In this document: piece by piece, positions 16,401 to 25,321 of the stretch
How positions within the stretch are numbered: position 1 is the first letter of the stretch
How the letters are laid out: every line of letters starts with the position of its first letter
NCBI GenBank assembly: GCA_021324015.1
Contig: JAJPJX010000121.1
Span: forward strand, 30,872 to 94,871
DNA from: Solibacteraceae bacterium
GTDB taxonomy: Bacteria > Acidobacteriota > Terriglobia > Bryobacterales > Bryobacteraceae
DNA: 64,000 nt
Direction of reading: 5' to 3'
Program-made: the position numbers and the translations under genes
Notes under the pieces: model-generated
What the model saw: the letters and a program-made list of their open reading frames with translations, nothing else
Told to the model about the DNA's origin: nothing
Database searches by the model: none

Positions 16401-18672
16401 CAACATCGCCCTGCCCGCTGGCCTGGCGGCGCTGGGCGGGCCGGAGGGTTTGAGCGTCGGCAATACGATCATGTCGTTGTTGGTGGGCGGCGCCGCCGCA
16501 GCAACGCCGCCGCCACGTGAAGGTATTCTTCAGGGCGTGATACCGATTGGACCGCCCGGAATGGGGCTTAGCCGCGGTTTGGCGGAACGCGATGCGCTCA
16601 TGTGGCCCGAGGGCATCTTCGTGCATGAGGAGGACATCGTAAAGAGCGGGCTGTGGGCGGTGAATCCCAAGACGGGCAATATCCGTCTTTCCAGCTTCTC
16701 GTCCAGTGGGCATGCGGAGCCGCACGCGGTCTGGTTCGAGAGGATCGGCCTGCCGTCTGTTGGCAGGGCGTTTGATCGTGTGATCCGTGGCCGGGCCTAC
16801 ATCACCGGTGACGGCCAGATCAACCTCGTCGATGAGACTTGGGGCGGCGGCCTCACGGATGACGTTTACCGCAAGGTCCACCGTGCCATTGTGCAGCGCC
16901 TCAATCCCGGTGCCCTGGAGGCTTCAGTACGCGGCCCGCGCGACCTGGAGTACATGGCCAGAAGGGGTCCGCGTGGCGTTCGCGATCCACAAACCGATTG
17001 GTATTACAAGGAGGGTGGGCGCGACGACTGGGGCATGACGCACGAGATGCACGTCGCGTCGGGCCACAAGGGCGGCCTCAAGAGCGCGGAGACGTGGGCG
17101 AAGATCCGCGCCGCCCGCGATCCGGAACTGGACGACCTGGGCCGGTACATCGGTCCTCCGGTGGACGTGCCTGAGACCACCCACCAGGCGTTCATCAAGC
17201 TGGACAAGCTGTACCCGTGGCTCAAGACCAACTTCGATTGGAACGAAAAGGTTCTCTATCGCGGCCAAGCCATGCGTGTGGCCGATGCCGCCAGGAAGCT
17301 CAAGGTTACCAGCGGGGATATCATCGCGTGGCTCAAGGAGCAGTATCCTCGCACCAACTGGTCGCGGGTCGATGTGTCCAAACTGCCGCAGCATGACGAG
17401 GGCGGCACCATCGCTAGCACCGGCCTGGCGGTCGTCCACAGGGGCGAGGCGGTCATCCCGCAAGCCGACACGCTGAAGCACAGCATCGACAACCTGACCG
17501 GCGCGCTCAACGGCAACGCCACGATGTTCCGGTGGCTGCTGTCGTCGATGTTCAGTGGCGGCCGGATGGCGTACCCGCTTTCGATTCCCGGCGTCGGCAC
17601 GATCCAGATTCCGATGGGCGGCGGGGGCGGTGCCAGCAGCATGATCAACATCATGGCTGGCGGCGGCTATAGTCCTGTGGCCAGTGGCGGGCCGGCGCTC
17701 GCGCCGGAGGGCGGCTATACACCCGCGCCTTGGGCTTGGGCGAAAACCGGCGTCCCCCAGAGCGAGGTTGAGCGTATCGACCAGATGGTGACGGGTGGGC
17801 AGGGCGGCAAGTTCGTGTCCAAAGGCGTGTTCAACCAGAAGGCCCTCAAGGACGCTTTGTCGAATCTAAAGGGGTCGGTCTGGAATGAGGACGCTTGGAA
17901 CGCTTACCCCTGGACCACGGGCGGCGTGATCGCGGGTGGCATTCAGGGCGCGGCGACCTCGCCCATGGCGGGCATGGCTGGTGTATCGCTCGCCCTGGGC
18001 GGCCTGACCGGCGACCGGCGCGGAACCTGGGGCGGCGCTGCGGAGGCGGCGGCCGGAGGCGCGTTGATTGGCGACCAGATCGCCGGTCCCTTGGGCGCGG
18101 CGGCTGGCGCGTCGTTTGGCTTCGAAGTTGCCATGTTCGAAAAGCTGTTCGGCGTCGAGTCCCCCATCAACGAGGCCAAGCGCCTCGTGAAGCAGATTTA
18201 CTCGGTCAGCATCGACAACCAGATGGCCAAGCAAATCGTGCAGATCGCGCAGCAGAAGTACGCCGGCCATGTGAGCATCGCCGTCCGCGACCCGGACGTG
18301 CGGAAGATGTTGATGCTGTACTCCGAGGGGACGAGCCAGCACATGCCGTTGTCGGCGACGACGCCGCAATCGGGGAGCCTCGCCGAAATGAACGGGCGGT
18401 TGTACCAGCAGGCCAGTTACGTGAACGGCATGCCGTACACGTTCCAGAGCAATCTGCCGGTCCTTGGTGGCTATCCGACCGGCCTTTATCCGAACCCCTC
18501 CCCGATGTCTCTCCAAGTGAATATCTCGGGCCAGGGTGCGGCGCAGTTCGTCGCCGGCCAGGTCGTGACGCCGGAGTTCGTGCAGGCCCAGTGGTCGAGC
18601 GCGGGCGCCTCCAGCAACGGGCGCCTCCAGAACTCCGCGATGATTCAGCAACCGGGGTTGGTAATCAGTTGA
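13474..18672 (+). CDS. Tail tape measure protein
   Basis: At 1,732 residues it is the longest gene and sets tail length; it also helps DNA delivery. The N-terminal 140 residues are coiled coil; a hydrophobic Gly/Ala stretch (about 150-185) follows, then long charged helices (about 330-780). Two C-terminal motifs of the tape-measure type occur: EGGITSGPTIVGEAGPELVI near 918 and EGGTIASTGLAVVHRGEAVI near 1308. A non-helical segment of about 350 residues separates them. A Gly/Ala-rich hydrophobic stretch (about 1485-1555) precedes the C-terminus. Confidence 0.93.
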   Translation: MDQESVVLEVDPRSIHQAIVQANKDVESWEKGVVGAGDRMQKSLERMADLLVKVNDKQRNSLERLTQAVEKQAAAYGKTGVDRLVAERDRLIQKLGVEESMVNRVRAAYEKMIAVEQKKEGGGLEGFGKRIEQMIRDPLNGAKEAAAGLMEKVGGMGATLGVGVGVLTALAAAGWEAAKSLGAYGVQVKDAELRTGLTAKEVGQFSFAAKAVGQDISIVERLMRGLSQAADDTSREGEKARATLQRMGIELRTASGDMKPTAEILVEISEGLDKLPEGLQRDAAAMDLFKRVGIEAIPFMTELNENLRIAKEQGFGPDEDDIRRFMEYQREVAQLETKWDALIRKLKEGIVIPINFIGNAAEWFLNNITPAGDEARERREEEQARQDAAAIGRMRGEPGVLAESGDLGLRMSRSAHRSLQAQMEKLAPGIMRDRELIERQIADLRQQKENLTGNFGWVQMLAPTREELDRMKKADALQKQIDDLQRKLDAAEQATRRTDLKQGKSYVDGLRARYFGTHDGIEEAYQQAKKDVDNYRKQLFQPEHPLTKTEASDLNKRLVEAQGREARAKASLDAETERKKFLTEAQAFIKKGDEAELDAIGKIYYERDLLLKQAVQLKATEEQIAAIRKSADEQAGKILKDSWEKFEEYDQKRRVDQQRKFLELFLPTKEQLKEWEDVFKAQERIQDIDVQAQKEALRRHANMQVKQAGTPEEAYQIRVDLALKLAQIEVDRIRREDDTAKRMVLAAEAQKQLYTDIAAAQDELEEKRAQAAERAAEETQRQVDQIQKEASSLFHTLLTKPQDFAKQLGNTLREAILAPITEGFGGIVANAIQPLVGGIGGMFKGMFGGKDPVKAATDLNTAATAQNSAAVAMLTAVLAGFMGIGMPMFAAPSIPGIAGLPLPAFSAPASMGRSALPKFAEGGITSGPTIVGEAGPELVIPLTNLRNMGLGPNARLVGHYGPETDAALLKATMGLFNIALPAGLAALGGPEGLSVGNTIMSLLVGGAAAATPPPREGILQGVIPIGPPGMGLSRGLAERDALMWPEGIFVHEEDIVKSGLWAVNPKTGNIRLSSFSSSGHAEPHAVWFERIGLPSVGRAFDRVIRGRAYITGDGQINLVDETWGGGLTDDVYRKVHRAIVQRLNPGALEASVRGPRDLEYMARRGPRGVRDPQTDWYYKEGGRDDWGMTHEMHVASGHKGGLKSAETWAKIRAARDPELDDLGRYIGPPVDVPETTHQAFIKLDKLYPWLKTNFDWNEKVLYRGQAMRVADAARKLKVTSGDIIAWLKEQYPRTNWSRVDVSKLPQHDEGGTIASTGLAVVHRGEAVIPQADTLKHSIDNLTGALNGNATMFRWLLSSMFSGGRMAYPLSIPGVGTIQIPMGGGGGASSMINIMAGGGYSPVASGGPALAPEGGYTPAPWAWAKTGVPQSEVERIDQMVTGGQGGKFVSKGVFNQKALKDALSNLKGSVWNEDAWNAYPWTTGGVIAGGIQGAATSPMAGMAGVSLALGGLTGDRRGTWGGAAEAAAGGALIGDQIAGPLGAAAGASFGFEVAMFEKLFGVESPINEAKRLVKQIYSVSIDNQMAKQIVQIAQQKYAGHVSIAVRDPDVRKMLMLYSEGTSQHMPLSATTPQSGSLAEMNGRLYQQASYVNGMPYTFQSNLPVLGGYPTGLYPNPSPMSLQVNISGQGAAQFVAGQVVTPEFVQAQWSSAGASSNGRLQNSAMIQQPGLVIS

Positions 18673-18961
18673 TGAACAAGGCGGGCCGGTCCTTCTGCAA
18701 GCCGGTCCGCAGCACCCGCATCTGGTACTCATGCAGGGACTCGTCCAACATCGGATCGACGCCCTCGGTGCGCGCCGCCACGCGCTCGATCTGAATGCGC
18801 AGGACGCGCATACCGCCAGCGTAATCGGCTCCGTCGCCGGTCTCGAATTCTGGGTCGTCGATGGGCGCCATGAATTGACGCTCGGCGGCTTCGGCCATCG
18901 CCCTCGCGATGGTAGCGATTCGCCAGCACTCGTTGAGCACCTGATCTTTGTAACTCGGCAT
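18665..18961 (-). CDS. Reverse-strand small protein (second moron candidate)
   Basis: This 98-residue protein is encoded against the tail operon and overlaps the 3' end of the tape measure gene by 8 nt. The ATG is preceded by GAAAGGA at good spacing, so the gene is real. It is a helical, charged protein (LNECWRIATIARAMAEAAERQF) with an acidic loop, no membrane segment, and no family I recognise. Orientation suggests separate control, perhaps in the prophage state. Confidence 0.7.
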   Translation of the reverse strand: MPSYKDQVLNECWRIATIARAMAEAAERQFMAPIDDPEFETGDGADYAGGMRVLRIQIERVAARTEGVDPMLDESLHEYQMRVLRTGLQKDRPALFIN

Positions 18962-19027
18962 CGTCGTGGTCCTTTCGACCCATACAACCCTTGGGTGGGC
19001 GCTAGAACACAAGGAGAAAAAACAGGC

Positions 19028-19420
19028 GTGCCTGGCAACCTGCAAGCGGCGGCTCCGAGTGGGGTCATGCCCTATGCGCTCTGCACCGCGTTCTCCGAGT
19101 CGCGGGAATTCGTCCAATTGCAAGCGCAGTATCACGACGGAACGGTCCAGCGCTCGCAGTTGGCCAGCAGCTCGCGCCGCACGTTCAAGGTTTCGCAGCG
19201 GTTGGATGCGACCAAGGCCTCGGCGCTCAAGAGCTTTTGGGATGGCCAGCAGGGCGGCGTTGTCCCGTTCCTTTTCTACAACCTGATCGAAGGCGCATAC
19301 GATCCCACCGGTAACTCCACCACGGGCCGGTACACCGTAGTGTTCCGGAACAACTGGCAGCAGACCACCGGCCTCGCGCGCACGGACGTACAGAACCTCG
19401 AATTGATCGAAGTCGCTTGA
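19028..19420 (+). CDS. Distal tail protein-like (DUF2460/M-like)
   Basis: The 130-residue protein starts at a GTG after AAGGAGAAAAAACAGGC; an ATG at about 19067 is an alternative. The pattern RRTFKVSQRLDATKASALKSFWDGQQGGVVPFLFYNL is that of tail proteins acting between tube and tip (DUF2460-like N-terminal domain): a strand and helix followed by FYN. The first part of the next protein carries the same pattern, so the two share a fold. It probably forms a ring below the tube. Confidence 0.75.
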   Translation: MPGNLQAAAPSGVMPYALCTAFSESREFVQLQAQYHDGTVQRSQLASSSRRTFKVSQRLDATKASALKSFWDGQQGGVVPFLFYNLIEGAYDPTGNSTTGRYTVVFRNNWQQTTGLARTDVQNLELIEVA

Positions 19421-19424
19421 TCCC

Positions 19425-22400
19425 ATGTCCGACACCATTGGCAGAATTACAGTGCCGAGCCTTGCCCTATCCACGGGCGGTATCGGCCTGCAAAACACGC
19501 TCGTATTCCCGCTCGCCAGCGACTTCGGCTACGGCTTCACCCAGGACCGCCCAGTCGTCGTGCATCGCTTCGGCGAGCTGGATGCCAAGGCCGAGCAGCG
19601 TTTCGCCGTGGGCCTGGGCCCGCGGAAGTTCGCTTTCCGGCGCCAGCACCTCTCGAAGCGCGACCGGAACTCGCTGGTGTCCTTCTGGGAAGGCCTGCAA
19701 GGCGCGTGGCAGGCGTTCACGTACAACGTGCCGAGTCCCGTGCAGGTCAGCAGCCCGCGTGCCTCGGCCGAGACGACCACACCGACGCTCGTGACGTGGG
19801 AGTACGCACCGCTCTCGATCCAGTACCTCGCCAACGCCTGCCAGACCGGCTTCAACTTCATCGAAGTGCCCACCAGCGGGCCGACCTATCAGGTCAACAG
19901 CACGTGCCTGCGTTTCCCGTCCTCAACGCTCCAGACCGCGCTGCTATCGCAGGTCCAGCAGATCATCCCGTTGATCCACATCCGCGTCCGCGAGGCGGCG
20001 GTGCCGGATATCTGGCTCTCGGACCGGCGTTGCACGCTGTCCGACCAGGCGAGCGGAGCGGTCAAGTCGGCGATGGGCTGGCCGGCCATGAGCCAAACGT
20101 ACCTGCCGCGCGTGCTGGGCCTTGGCGAGCCTGGTTCCGACACGATCATTTCGCAAGACATCAAGGGCACCGCCGACAATGTGCAGTTCACGTTCGGCAA
20201 TGCCGACCGCGTGATGACTGCGCTGGCCAACGACACGGATTTGAAGTTCGCGTCTATCGACCTGTGCCTCCTGCACGTGAACTCCAACACCGTGATCCAG
20301 CTCTGGAAGGGGTTCATCGTGAGCTACACGTCGGACGGCAGCCCGCAGTTCACCGTCCGGTGCTCCGATGGCCTCTACCAGATCACGCAAATGTACCCGG
20401 TGCGCGCGATCTCGCGCCAGTGCTGGAAGATGTTCAGGGACGGCGTGAATTGTCCCTATGCCACGCAGGGTAGCGGCGGCGATCCGAATTCCTGCGACTA
20501 TTATTTCGATTCCGTCTTCGATCCGTCGCAGGGCACGAACCCGGACGGCACGTATAAGTGTCCGGGCGGCTGCCAAGCGCACGGCATGACCAAGTACTTC
20601 GGCGGCCATCCCGCGGAACCGCAGGGCGTCGTCATCAAGGACAACTCGACCGGGCTGTGGGGAATCGGGCGCAGCACGGTGACCGCCACGTCGATCATCT
20701 CCGACACCATCTGGGGCAATGCGCTCCAGGAAATCTGGTGCAACGACGACGGCGATCCGGGCAAGGCCTTCTGGGTCAACTGCATGATCGCCGCGGGCCG
20801 GGATGAGTCTGATTACTATGACGCCCTCGGTATCGTGGGCGCCGGACCCATCGGATCGTACACGGGGATGCTCGTGTACACGAACGCGGACGGCTACCGC
20901 TATATCATCGCGCCGATGCTGGACGGCCAGACGCCGCAGGGATTCCAGGTTGACGGCAGCCTCAACGTCGTGAAGGACCAGCCGACGATGGGATTGCGCG
21001 AGGTCACCGGCAACGACCCCTGCGACCTGACACACGATTCGTTCTCGCTCGGCGACGGCACGCCGCAGAAGTGGGGGCCGGAGATGGCGGCCGGCACCGC
21101 GTTCGTAGAGGTCCGGCGCACCAAGGCGTCCGGCGTCCAGCCGACGACCACGGACCAGCACGAGATGAAGGTGCCGATCTCGCAGGGCCTCGCGGGGTGG
21201 ACCTGGGACCAGAACGGCAACCGCACGCTCGCGAATGGCCTGACGAACCCGTTCTGGATCGCGGTGAATTGCTTCCTCCGCACGCTTGGCCTGTTTGGCG
21301 CGGGGTCGGCGAGCCAACTGGCAAACATTGTCCTTCCCTCCCTCTACGCGGGGGACGGGAGCGGCACCGCCGAGATCGCGGACAATTACGTGACGCCCAT
21401 TGTTGGGACGGGGCTGGAGAAGCAATTCCGGTTTCAGGGCGTCCTGGCCTCGCAGAAGCCGTTCCGCGACTGGCTCGTCGAAGTCCTCGCTTGCGGCCTC
21501 GGTTACTTCACGTTTGAATTCGGCAAACTGAAGCTCGGCTGCCGGATCAACGCTTCGGCTGTCGAGGCGTTTACGCTTGGGAATATCCTGTTCCAGTCCC
21601 TCCGGTTGGAGCCGATCGAGGCGGGCTTCGAGAAGCTGGTGGTCTCGTTCGCCGACCAGGCGTATCAGTATCAGGCCAACACCGCCGAATACTGCGATAA
21701 GACCCATGCAGCCTACTACGGCCGCGCCGGCGCACCCTTGAGCGCGCCCCAGCACCTCGTGGGCTGCGGCACGCTCTCGCAGGCCTTGCGCCTGGCCGCC
21801 GTCCGGACGCGCGAGGAGATCGGCGGCATCAACGCGACTGAGTGGCGCAACGCGCGGAACGCCTATTGGCAGACGACAATCCTGGCCCTCAACACGGAGG
21901 TGGGCCAGGTCGTCTCGATGACGCATCCGGACGTGCCTGGCGGCGCCGGCGATTTCCGCATCCTCTCCTGGCGACTGAAGAAGGACTGGTCCATCGACAT
22001 TACCGCCAAGACGGTCACGCCCTCGATGTACGACCTCACGACCGGGCCGAAGCCCCAGGACGTGACGCCCGATCCTCTGCCGGGCATGGTCTATGCCATT
22101 CCCCTCGGGCCGATGTGGGCGCCGTACCAGATCCAAGCGCCAGCCAACGATGCGCTATTCCCTGGCGAATGGACGTTCGACTGCGACCAGACGTACACGA
22201 CCCTCGCGGATGGCAGCGCGCTCGCGTCGCTGGCGATCACTGGCAATCTCCCGGTGAACGAGTTCAGCCCGACCGGTGCCGGTGGGCCTGTGATCGGCAC
22301 CATCTCGCAGAGCACCACGGGCGGGTCCCTCCCTGGTGGCGCGACGTTCCGGATTGCCCTGTGCGCCATCGACTCGAACGGCCTTCCGTCCACGCCCTCG

Positions 22401-23720
22401 CGGATTGCCATTGTCCAGACGCCGGCCGGCGCCAATACGAACCAGATCACGCTCTCGAACATCACGTGGCCTTCCGTGGCTGGCCTGGCGCGGTACGCCG
22501 TCTTTATCGCGACACAGGACGACCTGATCTGCTGGCAGCAGGGTGATGTGCTCACTGCCGGCACGGGCAACACCTATACGCCCACCTCGATCACGATCAA
22601 CGGGCCTCTGGCGCGATCCACATGGGCGTTGCCCTCGCCTTATGTCTCGAAGATCCGGATCAAGGCGAAGCACCTCATCCATGGTGGGATCGTCGGCGTG
22701 AACGTGGACAACGTGACCGCCAGCACCATCGTTTGCAACGAGCTGATCAACCCGAACACGACCTTCAGCCCGGTGGGACGGATCGTATCGGTCATCGGAC
22801 GGCCCGAGAGCAGCACGCCATTTGTGAGCTTTACGATTACCGGGTACGACAAGACGACCGGGACGCTTACGGTGACACCCTCGCCGACGACCACGGGCCA
22901 TCCCGAATTGTCGGTCCAGAAGAACGACACCATCGTCATCCGTTTCAAGGCCGATGCCGCTAATACCAGCAACCCGACGCAGATCACCGACTCCGGCTGC
23001 CAGAACATGGTCTATGCGGACGGCATGACGCCGGGCGCCGAGGTCGGCAACATCCTGCGCGTGATCGCCGGGACCGGGCGCGGCCAGCTCCGCAAGATCA
23101 CGGGCAACACCCAGACGCAGTTGTCCTGGGATCTGCCGTTGACGCTCGATACCACGTCGGTTTGGATCGTAGAGGCTCCGGCGTGGGATTACGTGGCCGA
23201 CTCCACGGCCATCAGCAATGCCGATCCGTCGCACGCGGTTACGCTGAACGTGCCGACCGACAACTTCGTCGATCAGCCTCTTGTGATCGCGGGCTTCACC
23301 GTGGATTCCAACGGCAATGAGTCTCCGGACGGCGACAACCCGATCCGCGAGGACTGGATTTATGGTGCCGAGGGAGAGGCCCAAGCAGGCTTCATTCTGC
23401 CGGTCGCCGGGGTTCTGGGCATCCAGTCCGATGCCGCGCCCGCATTCTATCTCAACAACGACTTCACGCCTGGCGCGATCAAGGCTTACGTGAAGTCCGC
23501 GCCGGTGGGCGCGGATCTGACGTTCTCGCTTTACGTTGGCACCGCGAGCGACCCGTGGATCACTTTGACGATCCCGGCAGGCCAGAAGTCGGTCGTGGCC
23601 ACGTCCGACGTGATTGACGCGCTCGCGCCGATCCCGGCCAGCACGAACGTGCGCCTCGCGATCACCTCGGTTGGGACCACGTATCCCGGCACCGACCTCA
23701 CGGTCTTTGTTTACGCCTGA
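19425..23720 (+). CDS. Large tail hub/tip protein (fused distal-tail, BR0599-like and tip regions)
   Basis: This 1,431-residue protein seems to join regions that are separate genes in many phages. Residues about 10-110 repeat the distal-tail pattern (LGPRKFAFRRQHLSKRDRN...FTYNVP). A segment around 280-450 is Cys-rich (CWKMFRDGVNCPYAT, CDYYFDS, CPGGCQAHG) and resembles the BR0599/DUF2163 tail family. Residues about 640-860 look like hub/tip sequence (KPFRDWLVEVLACGLGYFTFEFGKLKL). The remaining part is beta-rich with Gly/Thr-rich modules resembling fibronectin-like domains. It should close the tail tube and anchor the fibre encoded next, which overlaps it by one base. Confidence 0.82.
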   Translation: MSDTIGRITVPSLALSTGGIGLQNTLVFPLASDFGYGFTQDRPVVVHRFGELDAKAEQRFAVGLGPRKFAFRRQHLSKRDRNSLVSFWEGLQGAWQAFTYNVPSPVQVSSPRASAETTTPTLVTWEYAPLSIQYLANACQTGFNFIEVPTSGPTYQVNSTCLRFPSSTLQTALLSQVQQIIPLIHIRVREAAVPDIWLSDRRCTLSDQASGAVKSAMGWPAMSQTYLPRVLGLGEPGSDTIISQDIKGTADNVQFTFGNADRVMTALANDTDLKFASIDLCLLHVNSNTVIQLWKGFIVSYTSDGSPQFTVRCSDGLYQITQMYPVRAISRQCWKMFRDGVNCPYATQGSGGDPNSCDYYFDSVFDPSQGTNPDGTYKCPGGCQAHGMTKYFGGHPAEPQGVVIKDNSTGLWGIGRSTVTATSIISDTIWGNALQEIWCNDDGDPGKAFWVNCMIAAGRDESDYYDALGIVGAGPIGSYTGMLVYTNADGYRYIIAPMLDGQTPQGFQVDGSLNVVKDQPTMGLREVTGNDPCDLTHDSFSLGDGTPQKWGPEMAAGTAFVEVRRTKASGVQPTTTDQHEMKVPISQGLAGWTWDQNGNRTLANGLTNPFWIAVNCFLRTLGLFGAGSASQLANIVLPSLYAGDGSGTAEIADNYVTPIVGTGLEKQFRFQGVLASQKPFRDWLVEVLACGLGYFTFEFGKLKLGCRINASAVEAFTLGNILFQSLRLEPIEAGFEKLVVSFADQAYQYQANTAEYCDKTHAAYYGRAGAPLSAPQHLVGCGTLSQALRLAAVRTREEIGGINATEWRNARNAYWQTTILALNTEVGQVVSMTHPDVPGGAGDFRILSWRLKKDWSIDITAKTVTPSMYDLTTGPKPQDVTPDPLPGMVYAIPLGPMWAPYQIQAPANDALFPGEWTFDCDQTYTTLADGSALASLAITGNLPVNEFSPTGAGGPVIGTISQSTTGGSLPGGATFRIALCAIDSNGLPSTPSRIAIVQTPAGANTNQITLSNITWPSVAGLARYAVFIATQDDLICWQQGDVLTAGTGNTYTPTSITINGPLARSTWALPSPYVSKIRIKAKHLIHGGIVGVNVDNVTASTIVCNELINPNTTFSPVGRIVSVIGRPESSTPFVSFTITGYDKTTGTLTVTPSPTTTGHPELSVQKNDTIVIRFKADAANTSNPTQITDSGCQNMVYADGMTPGAEVGNILRVIAGTGRGQLRKITGNTQTQLSWDLPLTLDTTSVWIVEAPAWDYVADSTAISNADPSHAVTLNVPTDNFVDQPLVIAGFTVDSNGNESPDGDNPIREDWIYGAEGEAQAGFILPVAGVLGIQSDAAPAFYLNNDFTPGAIKAYVKSAPVGADLTFSLYVGTASDPWITLTIPAGQKSVVATSDVIDALAPIPASTNVRLAITSVGTTYPGTDLTVFVYA

Positions 23721-24217
23721 TGGACCCCATTTTTAAGTTCCAGCCTCACCGGACCATGCACCTCCAGGGCTTCGACGGCTTTGGTGCCGCCGCAGCGCTC
23801 TGGGGCGCCTCGGATACCGGCTTCAACCTCTCCGGCGTGTTCCGGGATCAGGCCGACTTCGCCGTCCTGGTGCTGTTCCAGAAGGACGATCCTTTCGGCC
23901 ACCCGCGATTCTCTTACCTGCCGGATGGGAATATCACCGGCCTGAAGTTGGACTTCGATATCCAGTTCCAGGGCGTCCAAACGTTCGAGTAGAAGCGCTG
24001 GCCGTGGATCGATTGGGCGTACATCAACGCCTATGACGAGAGCGGGAACCTGCTCCAGCACTCTCTCTCGGCTCTGGCGACCGGACCCTCCGGCCGCACC
24101 GGCGCGTCGGGCACGTTCACGCTCAACGTGGGCACGCCGACCGCCACGGATCGCGTGACGCTGTGGTATCAGAACCGGGCCTTCGATTACACCGTTGGCT
24201 CCAACGGTGCAACCAGC

Positions 24218-24373
24218 TCCTGCGTGCAGGATATCTACTGGCAGTCCGTCGCGACGTCCTGCGAGCAGGATATGTGGTGGCAGAGCGTTAGCACGTCCAC
24301 CGATCAGGCCATGTGGTGGCAGGGTGACCACGAATCCTGCGTTCAGGCGATGTGGTGGCAGGGCAACGCGAAT
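24218..24373 (+). repeat. Four tandem 39-bp repeats (13-residue Cys/WWQ units)
   Basis: Four exact-length units encode S-C/T-x-Q-D/A-M/I-W/Y-W-Q followed by four variable residues. Units start at 24218, 24257, 24296 and 24335. Cys is present in three of four units and Trp-Gln in all. They lie directly before the larger repeats, so the protein changes register there. The pattern suggests a short repetitive beta or collar structure, possibly with aromatic stacking for sugar or surface binding. Confidence 0.9.
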
Positions 24374-25321
24374 TACACCCACTACGTTCAGATCCAGACC
24401 CAATCGCACGGGTGGAACCACATCTATGGCGTCCAGGAGGACGGCCTCAACAGCGCACAGATCGCGCAGAACATCGCGGCGCAGATCAACTCGACCGACC
24501 CGTACTGCGCGGCCACGGTGGGCGGGGCGTATGGCAACGAGATTACCATCACGCTGAAGACACTCCTCCCGATCACGGATTGTGTTGTGTCGAGTTCCGA
24601 TGGCAGCGCGTCGGCGACGCTCACGATGTACGTCCATTGGGTGCAGATCGGATCGAACAAGTATCAAGTCGCGGAGGACGGCCTCAACAGCGCGCAGATC
24701 GCGACCGCCATCGCCGGGCAAATCAACTCCTCGGACCCGAACTGCACGGCCACGGTGACCGGGACGTACAACAACGAGATCATCGTCGCGCTCAAAAGTG
24801 GCGTCACCGGGCCGATCACGGTGTCCAGTTCCGATGGTTCCAGGCCAGCGACCCTCAGCGATTACGTGCATTGGGTCCAGATCGCCACGACCAAGTACTC
24901 CTGCGCGCAGGGCAGCCTCACCGCCGCGCAGATCGCCAGCAACATCGCGGGGCAGATCGCGTCCAGCGATCCCAACTGCACCGCCACGGCGTCGAGCAAC
25001 GCGATCACCGTCTCTCTGCGGAGCGGTGTCGCCGGGCCAATCACGGTGTCGAGCTCGGACGGCTCCGGCTCGGCCACCTTGAGCACGTACACGCATTGGG
25101 TGCAGATCGGAACGGCGACGTACTCCTGTGCGCAGGGAAGCCTCACCGCGGCACAGATCGCCACGAACATCGCCAATCAAATCGCCACGTCCGATCCGAA
25201 TTGCACGGCCACGGCGGGAGGCGCGCAGGGCAACGAGATTACGATCACCCTGCGCTCTGGCATCCAGGGTCCCATCAGCGTCTCCAGTTCGGACGGATCG
25301 GCCCCGGCCACGCTCACCGCA
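24374..25321 (+). repeat. Four tandem ~75-85-residue repeats in the fibre gene
   Basis: Units begin with H-Y/W-V-Q-I at 24374, 24629, 24863 and 25088. Each contains a Gly-Leu/Ser-Leu-(N/T)-(S/A)-A-Q-I-A-x-x-I-A helix, a (S/T)DP(N/Y)C strand and a closing V-S/S-S-S-D-G-S-x-x-A-T-L turn. Variation is highest in loops. The modules look like repeated beta domains forming a fibre shaft, and could be a substrate for length variation by recombination. Confidence 0.9.

Noticed and set aside
19944..22136. 730-codon reverse-strand open frame within the hub gene
   Set aside because: Shadow of the hub gene; composition is Arg/His/Leu-rich and no start signal is visible.
24218..25321. Diversity-generating retroelement target
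   Set aside because: Repeats are present, but there is no reverse transcriptase or template repeat in the window.
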